A DNA stretch of 64,000 nt from Isosphaera pallida ATCC 43644 (GTDB lineage: Bacteria > Planctomycetota > Planctomycetia > Isosphaerales > Isosphaeraceae): assembly GCF_000186345.1 (NCBI RefSeq), contig NC_014962.1, positions 3,996,450 to 4,060,449 of the forward strand, in the 5' to 3' direction. Below the pieces are notes generated by a model. It had not been told where the DNA came from. It made no database searches and saw only the letters and a list, made by a program, of their open reading frames with translations. Shown piece by piece: positions 9,962 to 18,733 of the stretch. Made by a program: the position numbers and the translations under genes. Within the stretch, counting starts at the first letter, position 1. Each line of letters opens with the position of its first letter.

Positions 9962-10435
9962 ATGTCCGAGACCGCCGAAACGCGGGTGGCCACCTTGGGT
10001 CTGGAATTGCCTCCCGCTCCTCAACCAATCGCCAACTATGTTCCCGCCACCCGTGTGGGCAACCTGCTTTATGTCTCCGGTCACGGTCCGGTGCGTCCCG
10101 ACGGCACGATGCGCGTTGGACGTGTGGGCCAAGAGTTCGACCTGGAACAGGGACGCCTCGAAGCGCGTCAGGTTGGTTTGGCGATGCTCGCTACCCTTCG
10201 CGTCCAACTCGGCTCGCTCGACAAGGTCAAACGGGTCGTCAAAGTTCTGGGACTGGTCCGCTCGACCGACGACTTTTTCGATCAACCTAAAGTTATCAAT
10301 GGGTTTTCCGATTTGATGGTGGACGTGTTCGGCGACGCGGGCCGGGCGGCCCGCAGCGCCTTGGGCACCAACACGCTGCCCGGCGGAATCGCCGTGGAGA
10401 TCGAGGCGATTTTCGAGGTACGCGACGACTCGTGA
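9962..10435 (+). CDS. RidA/YjgF family protein
   Basis: RidA proteins hydrolyse reactive enamines and imines, such as 2-aminoacrylate, that are released by pyridoxal-phosphate enzymes. The 157-residue product shows the YjgF/UK114 beta-alpha-beta layout: VGNLLYVSGHGP near the N-terminus and a C-terminal block RSALGTNTLPGGIAVEIEAIF. That block contains the arginine which in active RidA binds the substrate carboxylate. It belongs to the slightly longer subgroup with an LGLELPP...NYVPATRVGNLLYVSG N-terminus. An ATG at 9911 would add 17 residues; 9962 follows AAAGG and gives the usual N-terminus. The stop overlaps the GTG of the next gene. Family certain, true substrate unknown. Confidence 0.88.
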   Translation: MSETAETRVATLGLELPPAPQPIANYVPATRVGNLLYVSGHGPVRPDGTMRVGRVGQEFDLEQGRLEARQVGLAMLATLRVQLGSLDKVKRVVKVLGLVRSTDDFFDQPKVINGFSDLMVDVFGDAGRAARSALGTNTLPGGIAVEIEAIFEVRDDS

Positions 10436-11325
10436 ACCCAACCGATCCGGCCCTCCCCAACTCCGCCACCCCCGCCCTCGATGATTTCGCTGGTCACTCT
10501 GCGCTGGTGGTGGGCGGTACGACCGGGATTGGACGCGCCGTGGTCCAGCGTCTGCTCAACGGCGGCGCGCGGGTGTTCCTCACCGGACGCGCGTTCGAGG
10601 AGGTTCAAACCACCTTGCGCGACCTGGCCGACCGCGACGGGATCGGAACCAACGAGGGGGAGCGAGTCGGCGGCGCGGCGATCGACCTGCTAGACGGCTC
10701 GGACAACGAGCGGGCGATGATCCGCATCTTCGATCATGCTTGTGATCATCTGGGTGGTCCGCCTGGGCTACTGGCCCATGTCGCTGGCGGCAGCGCCCGC
10801 AAGTGGGGCGACGGTCCCCTCGCCGACTGCTCGCTGGAAGGTTGGCGGGCGGCCATCACGTTGAATGTCGAAGCGGCTTTTCTAAGCAACCGCGAATGGG
10901 TTCGGCGAATGCGAGCCTCCAAGGTCCCCAACGGCGCGGTGGTCAATGTCGGCTCGGTGCTGAGCGTTTCGCCCAGCCCGGTCCATTTCGGCACCATCGG
11001 TTACGCCTCGGCCAAGGGAGCGCTCCGCTCGCTTACCCTGGCGCTGGCCTCGGCCCACGCCTGCGACGGGTTGCGGTTCAACCTGGTCGAACCCGGCCTG
11101 ATTGCCACTCCGATGGCCGCCCGCGCGTTGGGCGATCCGGTCATCGGTTCGTATCTGCGTGCCAAACAACCGTTGGGACCGGGAGCCGGATCCCCGTGCG
11201 AAGTGGCCGAGGCAATCGCGTTCTTACTCTCCCCCCGCGCGCGGTTCATCACCGGCGCGGTTTTGACCGTCGATGGCGGTTGGAGCGTGACCGAACCCGC
11301 CAGCGCGGCTCCGCACGAGGTATGA
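10432..11325 (+). CDS. SDR family oxidoreductase
   Basis: Classical short-chain dehydrogenase/reductase using NAD(P)H. The Rossmann nucleotide loop is GGTTGIGRA near residue 28, a variant of TGxxxGIG. The active-site serine lies in a VGSVLSVS segment, and the catalytic pair is YASAK. The segment PGLIATPMA is typical of the substrate-binding loop, and the C-terminus ends with the usual FITGAVLTVDGGWS. At 297 residues it is slightly longer than average because of a polar N-terminus. GTG at 10432 overlaps the ridA stop by four bases, so the two are translationally coupled. The SIS gene starts four bases after its stop. The substrate cannot be assigned. Confidence 0.9.
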   Translation: MNPTDPALPNSATPALDDFAGHSALVVGGTTGIGRAVVQRLLNGGARVFLTGRAFEEVQTTLRDLADRDGIGTNEGERVGGAAIDLLDGSDNERAMIRIFDHACDHLGGPPGLLAHVAGGSARKWGDGPLADCSLEGWRAAITLNVEAAFLSNREWVRRMRASKVPNGAVVNVGSVLSVSPSPVHFGTIGYASAKGALRSLTLALASAHACDGLRFNLVEPGLIATPMAARALGDPVIGSYLRAKQPLGPGAGSPCEVAEAIAFLLSPRARFITGAVLTVDGGWSVTEPASAAPHEV

Positions 11326-11329
11326 TCCG

Positions 11330-12142
11330 ATGTCTCATCGCAGCGCCCCCAACCCCGGTTCGATCGGCTCGGACGACCCGCTCAAGCAATACCTCAACGC
11401 CTGTCGTCGGGCTCTGGATGAACTCGAAGCGACCCAATTGATTCCCATCCGCGCCGCGGCGGCGCGATTCGCCGAGACGATCGCGCGAGGACGACTCGTT
11501 CATCTTTTCGGAACGGGACATTCTCGGATGACAATCGAGGAGGTTTTCCCCCGTTATGGCTCGTTCCCCGGTTTCCATCCCATCGTCGAATTATCAATGA
11601 CGTTTCATAATCAGGTGGTGGGAGCTAACGGTCAACGTCAGGCGATGTTTTTGGAGAACGTGCAGGGGTTTGGTCCGGTCCTCTGGCGCAACTTCAAGAC
11701 CGATCCCGGTGACGCGCTGCTGGCGGTCTCGACCTCCGGTTGCAACGCCGCGACCATCGACGTAGCGTTGGAGGCCAAGCGTCTGGGGATGTTCGTCGTG
11801 GCGCTCACGGCGCTCGATCATGCGCGGGTCTCCACCTCGCGGCATGTTGACGGACGAAAACTCCACGAGGTGGCCGATCTGACGATCGACCATCGCGCCC
11901 CGGCGGGCGACGCGGCGGTGTGGATCGAAGGATTGGAGACGCCGGTCGCTCCGTTGTCCTCAGTGACGGGGTGCGTTGCTGTCAACTTGATCAAGGCGGA
12001 AGTGGCCCGTTTGCTCACCGAGCGGGGTCTGCCGCCCAATGTTCTGACCGCCGCCTGTCACTTGGGGGCCGAACGGGCCGCGCGGCTCTTTGAAGAGACT
12101 TATGACGACTATCGTGCGCGTGTCGGCGTCCTTTACCGTTGA
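11330..12142 (+). CDS. SIS domain protein, UPF0309-like
   Basis: SIS (sugar isomerase) domains bind phosphosugars. The 270-residue product resembles UPF0309-type proteins over its length: LFGTGHSRMTIEEVFPR near residue 56, a Ser-rich phosphosugar loop VSTSGCNAATIDVALEAK, the ALDHARVSTSRH segment, and C-terminal LTERGLPPNVLTAACHLG. Members are probably sugar-phosphate isomerases or MurQ-related etherases, but the reaction of this subgroup is not established. The start ATG lies four bases after the SDR stop, so it belongs to the same transcript. A kinase or transporter for an amino sugar, often found beside such genes, is not present here. Confidence 0.83.
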   Translation: MSHRSAPNPGSIGSDDPLKQYLNACRRALDELEATQLIPIRAAAARFAETIARGRLVHLFGTGHSRMTIEEVFPRYGSFPGFHPIVELSMTFHNQVVGANGQRQAMFLENVQGFGPVLWRNFKTDPGDALLAVSTSGCNAATIDVALEAKRLGMFVVALTALDHARVSTSRHVDGRKLHEVADLTIDHRAPAGDAAVWIEGLETPVAPLSSVTGCVAVNLIKAEVARLLTERGLPPNVLTAACHLGAERAARLFEETYDDYRARVGVLYR

Positions 12143-12214
12143 TTCGTCTCTCCAACCTCAATCCTGTCCGATTTCGCGCGGTGGGGCTTTTCGAAGGAAG
12201 GGGGGTCTCCAACC

Positions 12215-12952
12215 ATGACCAAACTGAGTGTCAACGTCAACAAGATCGCCACGTTGAGAAACACCAGGCATTACGAGGTGCCGAATCTGGAACGTCTGGC
12301 TCGAATCGCCCTCGACGCCGGCGCGGCCGGCATCACGATCCACCCTCGGCCCGATCGTCGCCACATCCGCCCCGGCGACGTGCCCAAACTAGCCAAGGTC
12401 GTCGCCGAGTTCCCCGACGCCGAGTTCAACATCGAAGGCAACCCCTTCGGCGCAGAATACCTTCAACACCTAGCCAACGTTCGACCCACCCAGGCCACCT
12501 TCGTCCCGGACGCCGACGATCAATTCACCAGCGATCATGGTTTTGATCTGAGCGATCCCCAGGTCTGTCAAAGCCTGAAACCCAAGATCGCCGAAGTTCA
12601 AGGTTTAGGCTGCCGAGTCAGCTTGTTCCTCGACCCGCGGCCCGACCTGGTCCCTCACGCTGCCCGTCTAGGAGCCGATCGCATCGAACTGTACACCGCC
12701 CCTTATGCTCAAGCGTTTCCCACCCCTCAACTCAACAGTGTTCTTGAACTCTACATCCAAACCGCCCAGGCCGCCGTAGAACATGGTCTAGGGGTCAACG
12801 CCGGGCACGACCTGAGCCTGGACAACCTCGCGCGGTTTCTCTCCAGCGTTCCCAAGGTTCTCGAAGTGTCGATCGGTCATGCCTTCATCGCCGATGCCCT
12901 CGAATTTGGCATGGCCGAGACTGTCCGGCGCTACCGCGCCATCACCGGTTGA
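12215..12952 (+). CDS. pdxJ: pyridoxine 5'-phosphate synthase PdxJ
   Basis: PdxJ condenses 3-amino-2-oxopropyl phosphate with 1-deoxy-D-xylulose 5-phosphate to form pyridoxine 5'-phosphate, the last ring-forming step of DXP-dependent vitamin B6 synthesis, in the cytoplasm. The 245-residue product has the family N-terminus LSVNVNKIATLRNTR, the phosphate/catalytic loop HPRPDRRHI with its histidines, the glutamate in FNIEGNP, and the C-terminal histidine segment VNAGHDLSLDNL. The length is normal. A strong GAAGGAAGGGG site precedes the ATG. It lies 72 bases after the SIS gene, at the end of the ridA run. A weak hairpin (12977-13002) follows. Confidence 0.96.
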   Translation: MTKLSVNVNKIATLRNTRHYEVPNLERLARIALDAGAAGITIHPRPDRRHIRPGDVPKLAKVVAEFPDAEFNIEGNPFGAEYLQHLANVRPTQATFVPDADDQFTSDHGFDLSDPQVCQSLKPKIAEVQGLGCRVSLFLDPRPDLVPHAARLGADRIELYTAPYAQAFPTPQLNSVLELYIQTAQAAVEHGLGVNAGHDLSLDNLARFLSSVPKVLEVSIGHAFIADALEFGMAETVRRYRAITG

Positions 12953-12976
12953 TCCCGCTTGAGCGGGCGGTTCAAC

Positions 12977-13002
12977 CGGACGGACTCGAACAGAACCGTC
13001 CG
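12977..13002 (+). terminator. weak hairpin after pdxJ
   Basis: CGGACGG at 12977-12983 pairs with CCGTCCG at 12996-13002 around a 12-base loop. There is no T-run after it, so its role as a terminator is uncertain. Confidence 0.3.
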
Positions 13003-13144
13003 ACATCCCCCCTCTGGTGACGAGGGCGTGGGACGGTTAAACTCAACTCAACCCACCCTGGTGAGGTCGGGGATTTTGGATGTTCCGTAGTTCCAAGATC
13101 ACGCCCGAATCCCTCGTTCGAGCAGGTGAAATGGAGAATTCGCA

Positions 13145-13465
13145 ATGCTGGCTCACATGGTTTACTTCAAACTCAAAGACTCGTCCGACGCGGCCAAAGC
13201 CAAGCTGATCGAAGCATGTCACAAGTACCTTTCGATTCATCCCGGAATCGTCTTCTACGCCGCGGGAACACTGGCCGAGCAATACGACCGCGACGTGAAC
13301 GATCGCGATTTTGACGTGGCGCTCCAACTCGTCTTCGACACCGCCGCAGCTCATGATGCCTATCAGGTCGATCCCAAGCATCAAAAATTCATTGACGAGA
13401 ACAAAGACAACTGGGCCAAGGTCCGAGTGTTCGACGCGGTCGTAGGTTCGGCCCCGTCGCGTTGA
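13145..13465 (+). CDS. Dabb family (stress-responsive A/B barrel) protein
   Basis: Small dimeric alpha/beta-barrel protein of the Dabb group, whose members range from plant stress proteins to bacterial proteins of unknown reaction. The 106-residue product has the family's start MLAHMVYFKLKD and end HQKFIDENKDNWAKVRVFD, in the usual length range. An internal segment (DVNDRDFDVALQLVFD) is the Dabb central strand region. It is probably cytosolic, since it has no signal peptide. It stands alone, followed by a strong symmetric terminator at 13511-13557. The function is unknown beyond the fold. Confidence 0.85.
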   Translation: MLAHMVYFKLKDSSDAAKAKLIEACHKYLSIHPGIVFYAAGTLAEQYDRDVNDRDFDVALQLVFDTAAAHDAYQVDPKHQKFIDENKDNWAKVRVFDAVVGSAPSR

Positions 13466-13510
13466 CGATGCGCGCCGAAGCGGTCGTCGAAACCAAAACT
13501 CATCATCAAA

Positions 13511-13557
13511 CCCGACCTTCCTCATCTTGTCCAACGGCGGTGGTGAGGAAGGTCGGG
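13511..13557 (+). terminator. bidirectional terminator hairpin
   Basis: CCCGACCTTCCTCA at 13511-13524 is the exact reverse complement of TGAGGAAGGTCGGG at 13544-13557, giving a perfect 14-base-pair stem with a 19-base loop. It sits between the converging Dabb and PVC cytochrome genes and can serve both strands. Confidence 0.7.
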
Positions 13558-13604
13558 GATTGGCTTTGGTAGAACGACGTGATGGGGTGAACCGATCCCC
13601 AATT

Positions 13605-16600
13605 TCAGCGGGTCGCGGCGGCGTCAAGTTCCTCGGCGGTCGGAGGCGCAGGACGGGCCAGATACTCGATGAGGTCGCGGACTTCCTGATCGGTCAAGGG
13701 CGTCAACAAGCCTTCGGGCATCATTGAGGCGTCGCTGGGTTGGCGTTCGTCGATGTCGCTCTTGTCGAGGGTCAGAACCTCGTTGGCGGTCACCAGGGTG
13801 AGGGTTCGCTCGGTCTCAGCACGAATGATCCCAGTGATCACGCGACCATCTGTGAGCGCCACGACGTGAGCAAGATAATCTTTGCCGATCAATTCGTTGG
13901 GATTGAGGATGTTGGTCAAGAGGTAGTTGCGGTCGCCTCGGTTAGAGCCGGTGAGTTCCGGACCGACGTCGCCGCCCTCGCCATGCAGTTTGTGACACTG
14001 GCCGCAGACCTTGGCGAAGAGGGCTTTGCCCCGAACCACGTTGGGTTTGGGCAGATCGGTTCGGTCGAGCAACCGTGAATACCGTTCAAGCTGTCGCTGA
14101 ATCTCGGCCGGATCGCCGCCGCTGGAGACTCGGCCCCAGACCTTGGTGAGAGTTTGGTCGAGGTCGGTGTTTTTGTGGTTGCGCAAGTTGCGGACGATGT
14201 CGGCGGTGAGGTCGGAGGCCGGGATGGCCTGGCGCTCCACCGCGTCGAGTAGTTCGCGGGCGGTGCCAAGCCGCGCAGCGAGGGTCAACAGAATGTCGCG
14301 GCGTTGGTCGCGGGGCAGACGGTCATAAAGGGCGATCAACCGGGCACCGATTTCAGGATGATCGACGACCGCGAGCGCGCGAATCGCGGCGGGCTGCAAG
14401 TCGGGGTCGTCCAGACGATCGAGCAAGAGTTGATCTAACCCGGCCACCCGACTTTGGATGAGGGCGGCCAGCGCGTCGAGGCGTTGGGGGGCGGGAGCCT
14501 TGGAGTCGCGGACCAGGTTGGTCAGCACCCGCAAGGCGGCGGGGTCGCCAAAGGTGGAAGCCAAGTTGAGGAGTTCGGAACGGGCTTGAGCGTCGGTTTC
14601 GGTTTGAATGAGTTGGGCAAACCATTCGGCCCATCCTGGGGGAGCGGTCACGTTGCGCCGTCCTTTGAGCGCGGCGTTGATTTCGGCGAGCATGATCCGA
14701 CGAGTGACCGCGTCCTCGGCGGCGGCGACACGCTCCATCACCAAGCCCAGCGCGTCGGGTGTGCCCTGAGACGCGACCCGACGGGTGGCGAACGCCAGAA
14801 CGCGGGGAATCCTGCCCCGCGCGGCCAGGGTCAAGGCGTTGGAAGGTTGTGAGGCGGCCAGAGGTTCCAGGGCGTACCAGATCATCAACGGCAGGTTGGG
14901 GTCGTCAGCGTCCTCGCCGTGGGCCAATAGGGCGGCCAGCATCTCGCCGCGTCGTTCGACCGGCCAGCGACCAACCGCCGAAGCCAATTCCAGACGGACC
15001 TCGGCGGCCGATTCCCTGCGGGCCTGTTCGATCAGCGCCGCGCGGATGTCGGGAGCAGGCGAACCGTTCTCTGAAGACAACCGCGCCGCCCAGCCCCGAA
15101 CCGAGGGGGCATCGTCCTGCATCAGCTTGAGCAACTGTTCCTCGGTCAACCCTCCGTGGACGTGAAGCGCCCAGAGGCCGCGTAGCCGGCGGGTCTCGTC
15201 GGGATGGTCGAAGGCGATGGTGGCCAGAGCCTTGCGGGTCTCGGGATCGACTGGACGTTCCATGAGCAGACGCCGTGCGTGGCGCACAAACCAGTCGTTG
15301 GGATGGAGTTGATGGGCGACGAGGTCGGCGTTGGAGCAGTTGGCGAGGTTGACTGACAGTTTGGAGGCAGGAGCGGAGGCGGTGTGGCGAATCTGGAAGA
15401 TGCGTCCATTCGAGCGGTCGTGAACCTCCACTTCGGTTCGGTGGCATTGCTGACGGTCGTACCAGTCGATCATGAACACCTGGCCGTCGGGACCGTAGCG
15501 GAGGTTGACGATCTGCGACCAAGAGTCGTTGGCCAGCAGAAAGTCGGGGCGGTGGGTGCCAAGGTAGCCGGAGCGGAACGGTTCCAGCGCGTCCACGTTG
15601 ATCCGCGCGCCGTGGATGTTGTTGAAGAAAATTTGGTCGCGATAGGCCGCAGGCCACGCGCCTCCCAGATAGATCATGGCCCCGCAGTGGGCGTGACCGC
15701 CGCCGGCGTCGTTAGAGCGACCGTTACCGCCGTGAGGGTTGTTGCCGACATAGTGGAGGTGGTCGGCGATGGTCTTGATGTCGTCGTAGGTGTGGGGATT
15801 GAAATGCGAACCGGATTGACGCTGGTACCGTCCGCCTGGGACGAGATGATAGAGGTGGGGAATCACGCAGGCGGTGATGAACGCCTGGCCGCGATCGTTG
15901 AAATCGACACCCCAAGGGTTGCTGGTTCCTTCAGCGAAGACCTCGAAGCGTCCGTCCTGGGGACGATAGCGCCAGACCCCGGCGTTGATCGGCACGCGCT
16001 GGTTGTCGGGGGTGCCGGGTTTGCCGACGCGGGAGTGGGTGAAGACGCCGTGGCAACCATAGAGCCAGCCGTCTGGTCCCCAAATGAAGGCGTTGAGGGT
16101 TTCGTGGGTGTCTTGGTATCCCCAACCGTCCAGCAGCACTTGGGGGGGACCGTCGGGTGTGTCGTCGTGGTCACGGTCGGGGATGAAGAGCAATTCGGGC
16201 GCGGCTCCGACGAACACGCCGCCGAAGCCCAACTCCAGGCCGCTGACCAGATTGAGTCCCTCGATGAAGACCTTGCGGGAGTCGAGCTGGCCGTCGCCCG
16301 TGGTGTCTTCAAAGATGAGGATGCGATCGCGGGCTTGATCGGCGGGGACCCGGATCGGATAGGAATAGGCTTCGGCGACCCAGAGGCGGCCCCGGTCGTC
16401 GTAAGCCAAGGCGATCGGCTGGCGAACTTCCGGCTCAGCGGCGGCTAGGCGGACCTCGAAGCCTTCGGGCACCTCCATGACCTCCGCAGCGCGTTGCGGG
16501 TCGAGGCCGGCGTGGGCGTACTGGTCGCGGGTCAAACGCTTGGGAACCACGGGCGGTTGGTCATGGAACCGAAAATCATCATAGTTGATGTGGCCCCAAT

Positions 16601-17201
16601 GCCCCGAATGGTCGTCGATCACCCGGAGTTTCACCAACCGACGCTGATGGGGGCGGAGATCGACCGCGACCGGCTTGAGAACCTCGCTCTCGTCGCCAAA
16701 CGCAGTGAAAATCACCTCGTCACGATGCGCGTCTACCAGTTCAACCCGGGTTTCGCGGTGGGCACCGCCCGCGATGAGGAAGGTGGCGTAGGGATGAGTG
16801 ACGCGGAACGCGGCCGACTCGATCACGCCTCGAGGCGCGTCACCGTGACGTTCGAAGCCGCCCAACCAGAACCGCCCGGCGTGGTTGCTGGTCATGTCGC
16901 CGCGTCGAACCGAAACGGTGTCACCCGCGATCGGTTGACCGGCGAAGGCATCGCCCCGCACGATTCGCCAGTCGGTCAAATCGCCGGTCTCGAAGCCGAG
17001 ATTGAGCGGGCGTCCAGCCTCGTCAGTTGGCACCACCCCGGTCGTGCGGTCGAAGCCCGAACGAGTTGACACGTCGTCGCGGAGTGGGGCGGCGGGAATC
17101 TCTCCCGCCTGACCGATCAATAAACCACCCAGCAAGAGCCCCAGCGCAACCCAACCGCGCTGATTCCGCCGGGACCGAATCGGGCCGGAGGAGTTGGACA
17201 T
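13605..17201 (-). CDS. PVC-type membrane-bound dehydrogenase/cytochrome c protein
   Basis: Exported multidomain haem protein of a type greatly expanded in planctomycetes and verrucomicrobia and thought to act in periplasmic sugar or organic-compound oxidation. Domains in order from the chosen start: a signal peptide (hydrophobic WVALGLLLGGLLIG); a jelly-roll-like domain opening with LNLGFETGDLTDW; a beta-propeller dehydrogenase domain (EGFEVRLAAAEPEVRQP through DWYDRQQCHRTEVE) matching the Pirellula/Verrucomicrobium N-terminal family; HEAT-like helical repeats; and a C-terminal cytochrome c with CGQCH near residue 1064 (about 13993-14008) and a distal Met in SMMPEGL. The frame is open to 17288, but ATG 17201, the third of three consecutive ATGs, follows CGAGG at good spacing. 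The substrate is unknown. Confidence 0.88.
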   Translation of the reverse strand: MSNSSGPIRSRRNQRGWVALGLLLGGLLIGQAGEIPAAPLRDDVSTRSGFDRTTGVVPTDEAGRPLNLGFETGDLTDWRIVRGDAFAGQPIAGDTVSVRRGDMTSNHAGRFWLGGFERHGDAPRGVIESAAFRVTHPYATFLIAGGAHRETRVELVDAHRDEVIFTAFGDESEVLKPVAVDLRPHQRRLVKLRVIDDHSGHWGHINYDDFRFHDQPPVVPKRLTRDQYAHAGLDPQRAAEVMEVPEGFEVRLAAAEPEVRQPIALAYDDRGRLWVAEAYSYPIRVPADQARDRILIFEDTTGDGQLDSRKVFIEGLNLVSGLELGFGGVFVGAAPELLFIPDRDHDDTPDGPPQVLLDGWGYQDTHETLNAFIWGPDGWLYGCHGVFTHSRVGKPGTPDNQRVPINAGVWRYRPQDGRFEVFAEGTSNPWGVDFNDRGQAFITACVIPHLYHLVPGGRYQRQSGSHFNPHTYDDIKTIADHLHYVGNNPHGGNGRSNDAGGGHAHCGAMIYLGGAWPAAYRDQIFFNNIHGARINVDALEPFRSGYLGTHRPDFLLANDSWSQIVNLRYGPDGQVFMIDWYDRQQCHRTEVEVHDRSNGRIFQIRHTASAPASKLSVNLANCSNADLVAHQLHPNDWFVRHARRLLMERPVDPETRKALATIAFDHPDETRRLRGLWALHVHGGLTEEQLLKLMQDDAPSVRGWAARLSSENGSPAPDIRAALIEQARRESAAEVRLELASAVGRWPVERRGEMLAALLAHGEDADDPNLPLMIWYALEPLAASQPSNALTLAARGRIPRVLAFATRRVASQGTPDALGLVMERVAAAEDAVTRRIMLAEINAALKGRRNVTAPPGWAEWFAQLIQTETDAQARSELLNLASTFGDPAALRVLTNLVRDSKAPAPQRLDALAALIQSRVAGLDQLLLDRLDDPDLQPAAIRALAVVDHPEIGARLIALYDRLPRDQRRDILLTLAARLGTARELLDAVERQAIPASDLTADIVRNLRNHKNTDLDQTLTKVWGRVSSGGDPAEIQRQLERYSRLLDRTDLPKPNVVRGKALFAKVCGQCHKLHGEGGDVGPELTGSNRGDRNYLLTNILNPNELIGKDYLAHVVALTDGRVITGIIRAETERTLTLVTANEVLTLDKSDIDERQPSDASMMPEGLLTPLTDQEVRDLIEYLARPAPPTAEELDAAATR

Positions 17202-17482
17202 CATCATCCTCGTCGTTGTTGGTTCGGGAGAGGCGCGGTCCCAAACGTTGCAAGCCGCAACGCCACACCAACTTCGCCGTGGAGACAATCCAACGGGATG
17301 GGACCGCGTTTGGGTTCATCCTAGCACGTCCCAAACGGAGGATTCAACATCGCTCAAACAGGCGCGGGGTCGATCACGCAAATCCTCTCGTGGTCTCCGC
17401 GGTTGGATTCACCGCGAGAGAGGGGGTGTGTTGAAAACCAGGGACTTTGGGCCATGTCGTTGGCGGGAGAGGGTCTGGAGCT

Positions 17483-18427
17483 TCAACCCCGACGCATCAA
17501 GCCGAGCCGCCGCCGATTGGAGTCGAACCAACTCACGCCGAGGTCGGCGACCGTGGTGGAGCGTGCGCTGGCGGAGGCGAACGCCGAAGAGGTGACCGCT
17601 TCGTTTCGAGCGGACGCCGAGGTGATCCCAGTCGTGCCGGAAGGGATGATGACTTTCTGTCGTCCGGGGCCGGGGATGATCCGATTGACGCCCGAACCGC
17701 CGTCGAGGGTGTCAGCTCCCGAGCCTCCGTTGAGGGTGTCGTTGCCGTCGCCGCCGCGGATCAGGTCGTTGCCCTCGTCGCCAAAGAGCAGGTCATTGTC
17801 AGCTTCGCCTAGGAGTTGGTCGTTGCCCGGACCTCCGCGAATGGTGTCGTCGCCGGATGCTCCCATGAGGATGTCGTTGCCGAAGTCGCCCGACATGAAA
17901 TCGTTGCCCAGACCACCTCGGATCTCGTCGTTGCCGGGTCCACCGAGGAGTCGATCGTTGCCGTCGCCGCCGTCGATGCGATCGCTGCCGGCTCCGCCGT
18001 AAATCGTGTCCTCCCCGTCGTCGCCGAACAGGTTGTCGTTGGAGGAGCTGCCGTAAATCAGGTCGTCCCCTTCACCGCCGCCGACCGCGACTGCGGCTAT
18101 GCCGCCAAAGCGCCTCAGGTCGATCGTGTCGTTGCCGTCGCCGCCGTCGATGACCAGTTGGATCGCAAAGCCGGCTGCCCCGTTGCGTTCGACTAGCACC
18201 CGATCGTTGCCCCCGCCGGCGGAAATCTGAATCGAACGCACCAGCCGCGCGTCGAAACGAGTCGAAACTCCGGATACCTGCCACACCGAACGAACCTGGG
18301 AAACCCGAATGAGATCGTTCCCTTCGGTGCCTTGGATCACCAGCGCATCTCCATTCAGAATCGCGGTGGTGAGGAGTTGACGCGATTCGAGTTGAACGAC
18401 CGCGGGTTGGACACGGTGCTGGTCCAT
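17483..18427 (-). CDS. RTX calcium-binding repeat protein with LEPR-XLL-like N-terminus
   Basis: Probable extracellular protein made largely of hemolysin-type nonapeptide repeats, which bind Ca2+ and fold into a parallel beta-roll once outside the cell. The 314-residue product has about a dozen GGxGxDx units between residues 120 and 265, for example [20 protein letters not shown]. The N-terminus lacks a classical signal peptide but carries QLESRQLLT (residues 16-24), a variant of the LEPR-XLL segment seen at the N-termini of planctomycete surface proteins. The C-terminus after the repeats is Ser/Ala/Arg-rich. No type I secretion genes are nearby. It is probably structural or adhesive; an enzymatic domain is absent. 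The repeats are certain, the export route is inferred. Confidence 0.8.
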   Translation of the reverse strand: MDQHRVQPAVVQLESRQLLTTAILNGDALVIQGTEGNDLIRVSQVRSVWQVSGVSTRFDARLVRSIQISAGGGNDRVLVERNGAAGFAIQLVIDGGDGNDTIDLRRFGGIAAVAVGGGEGDDLIYGSSSNDNLFGDDGEDTIYGGAGSDRIDGGDGNDRLLGGPGNDEIRGGLGNDFMSGDFGNDILMGASGDDTIRGGPGNDQLLGEADNDLLFGDEGNDLIRGGDGNDTLNGGSGADTLDGGSGVNRIIPGPGRQKVIIPSGTTGITSASARNEAVTSSAFASASARSTTVADLGVSWFDSNRRRLGLMRRG

Positions 18428-18733
18428 CAGAGAAACCTCACGTTACAAAGATGAATGGAAAACCATCTCCCGACAAATGGATGTCGAGCGGACAAGAGGG
18501 TTGGCCCTCCACAGGATTTACCCAATCTTCGAGACCGCCGCAACGACCTCAACCATTCCCAATCCAGAGAGGGTTGTCGCCGGTCCTCGACCCAACCGGT
18601 TTTGGTTTGATCGACCAGCGACGGCGGAGCAGGCGGAACGAGCAGGCACTCCGGATTGGTGGTCGGAATGGGTGGGAGGGGATAGAATCATTCAACCCGC
18701 CGACGAAGTTCAGGAGCTTTTGAGACCCACGCC
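18428..18733. other. divergent intergenic region, 306 bases
   Basis: Lies between the RTX gene (leftward) and the FAD/Fe-S gene (rightward), so it should carry both promoters. A TAGAAT at 18683-18688 resembles a -10 box, but no well-spaced -35 precedes it. No RNA gene or repeat seen. Confidence 0.4.

Noticed and set aside
15384-16448. Open frame of 354 codons on the + strand inside the PVC cytochrome gene
   Set aside because: It is antisense to a gene with clear domains and a haem motif, and its composition is that of a G+C-rich shadow frame. No motif or ribosome site supports it.
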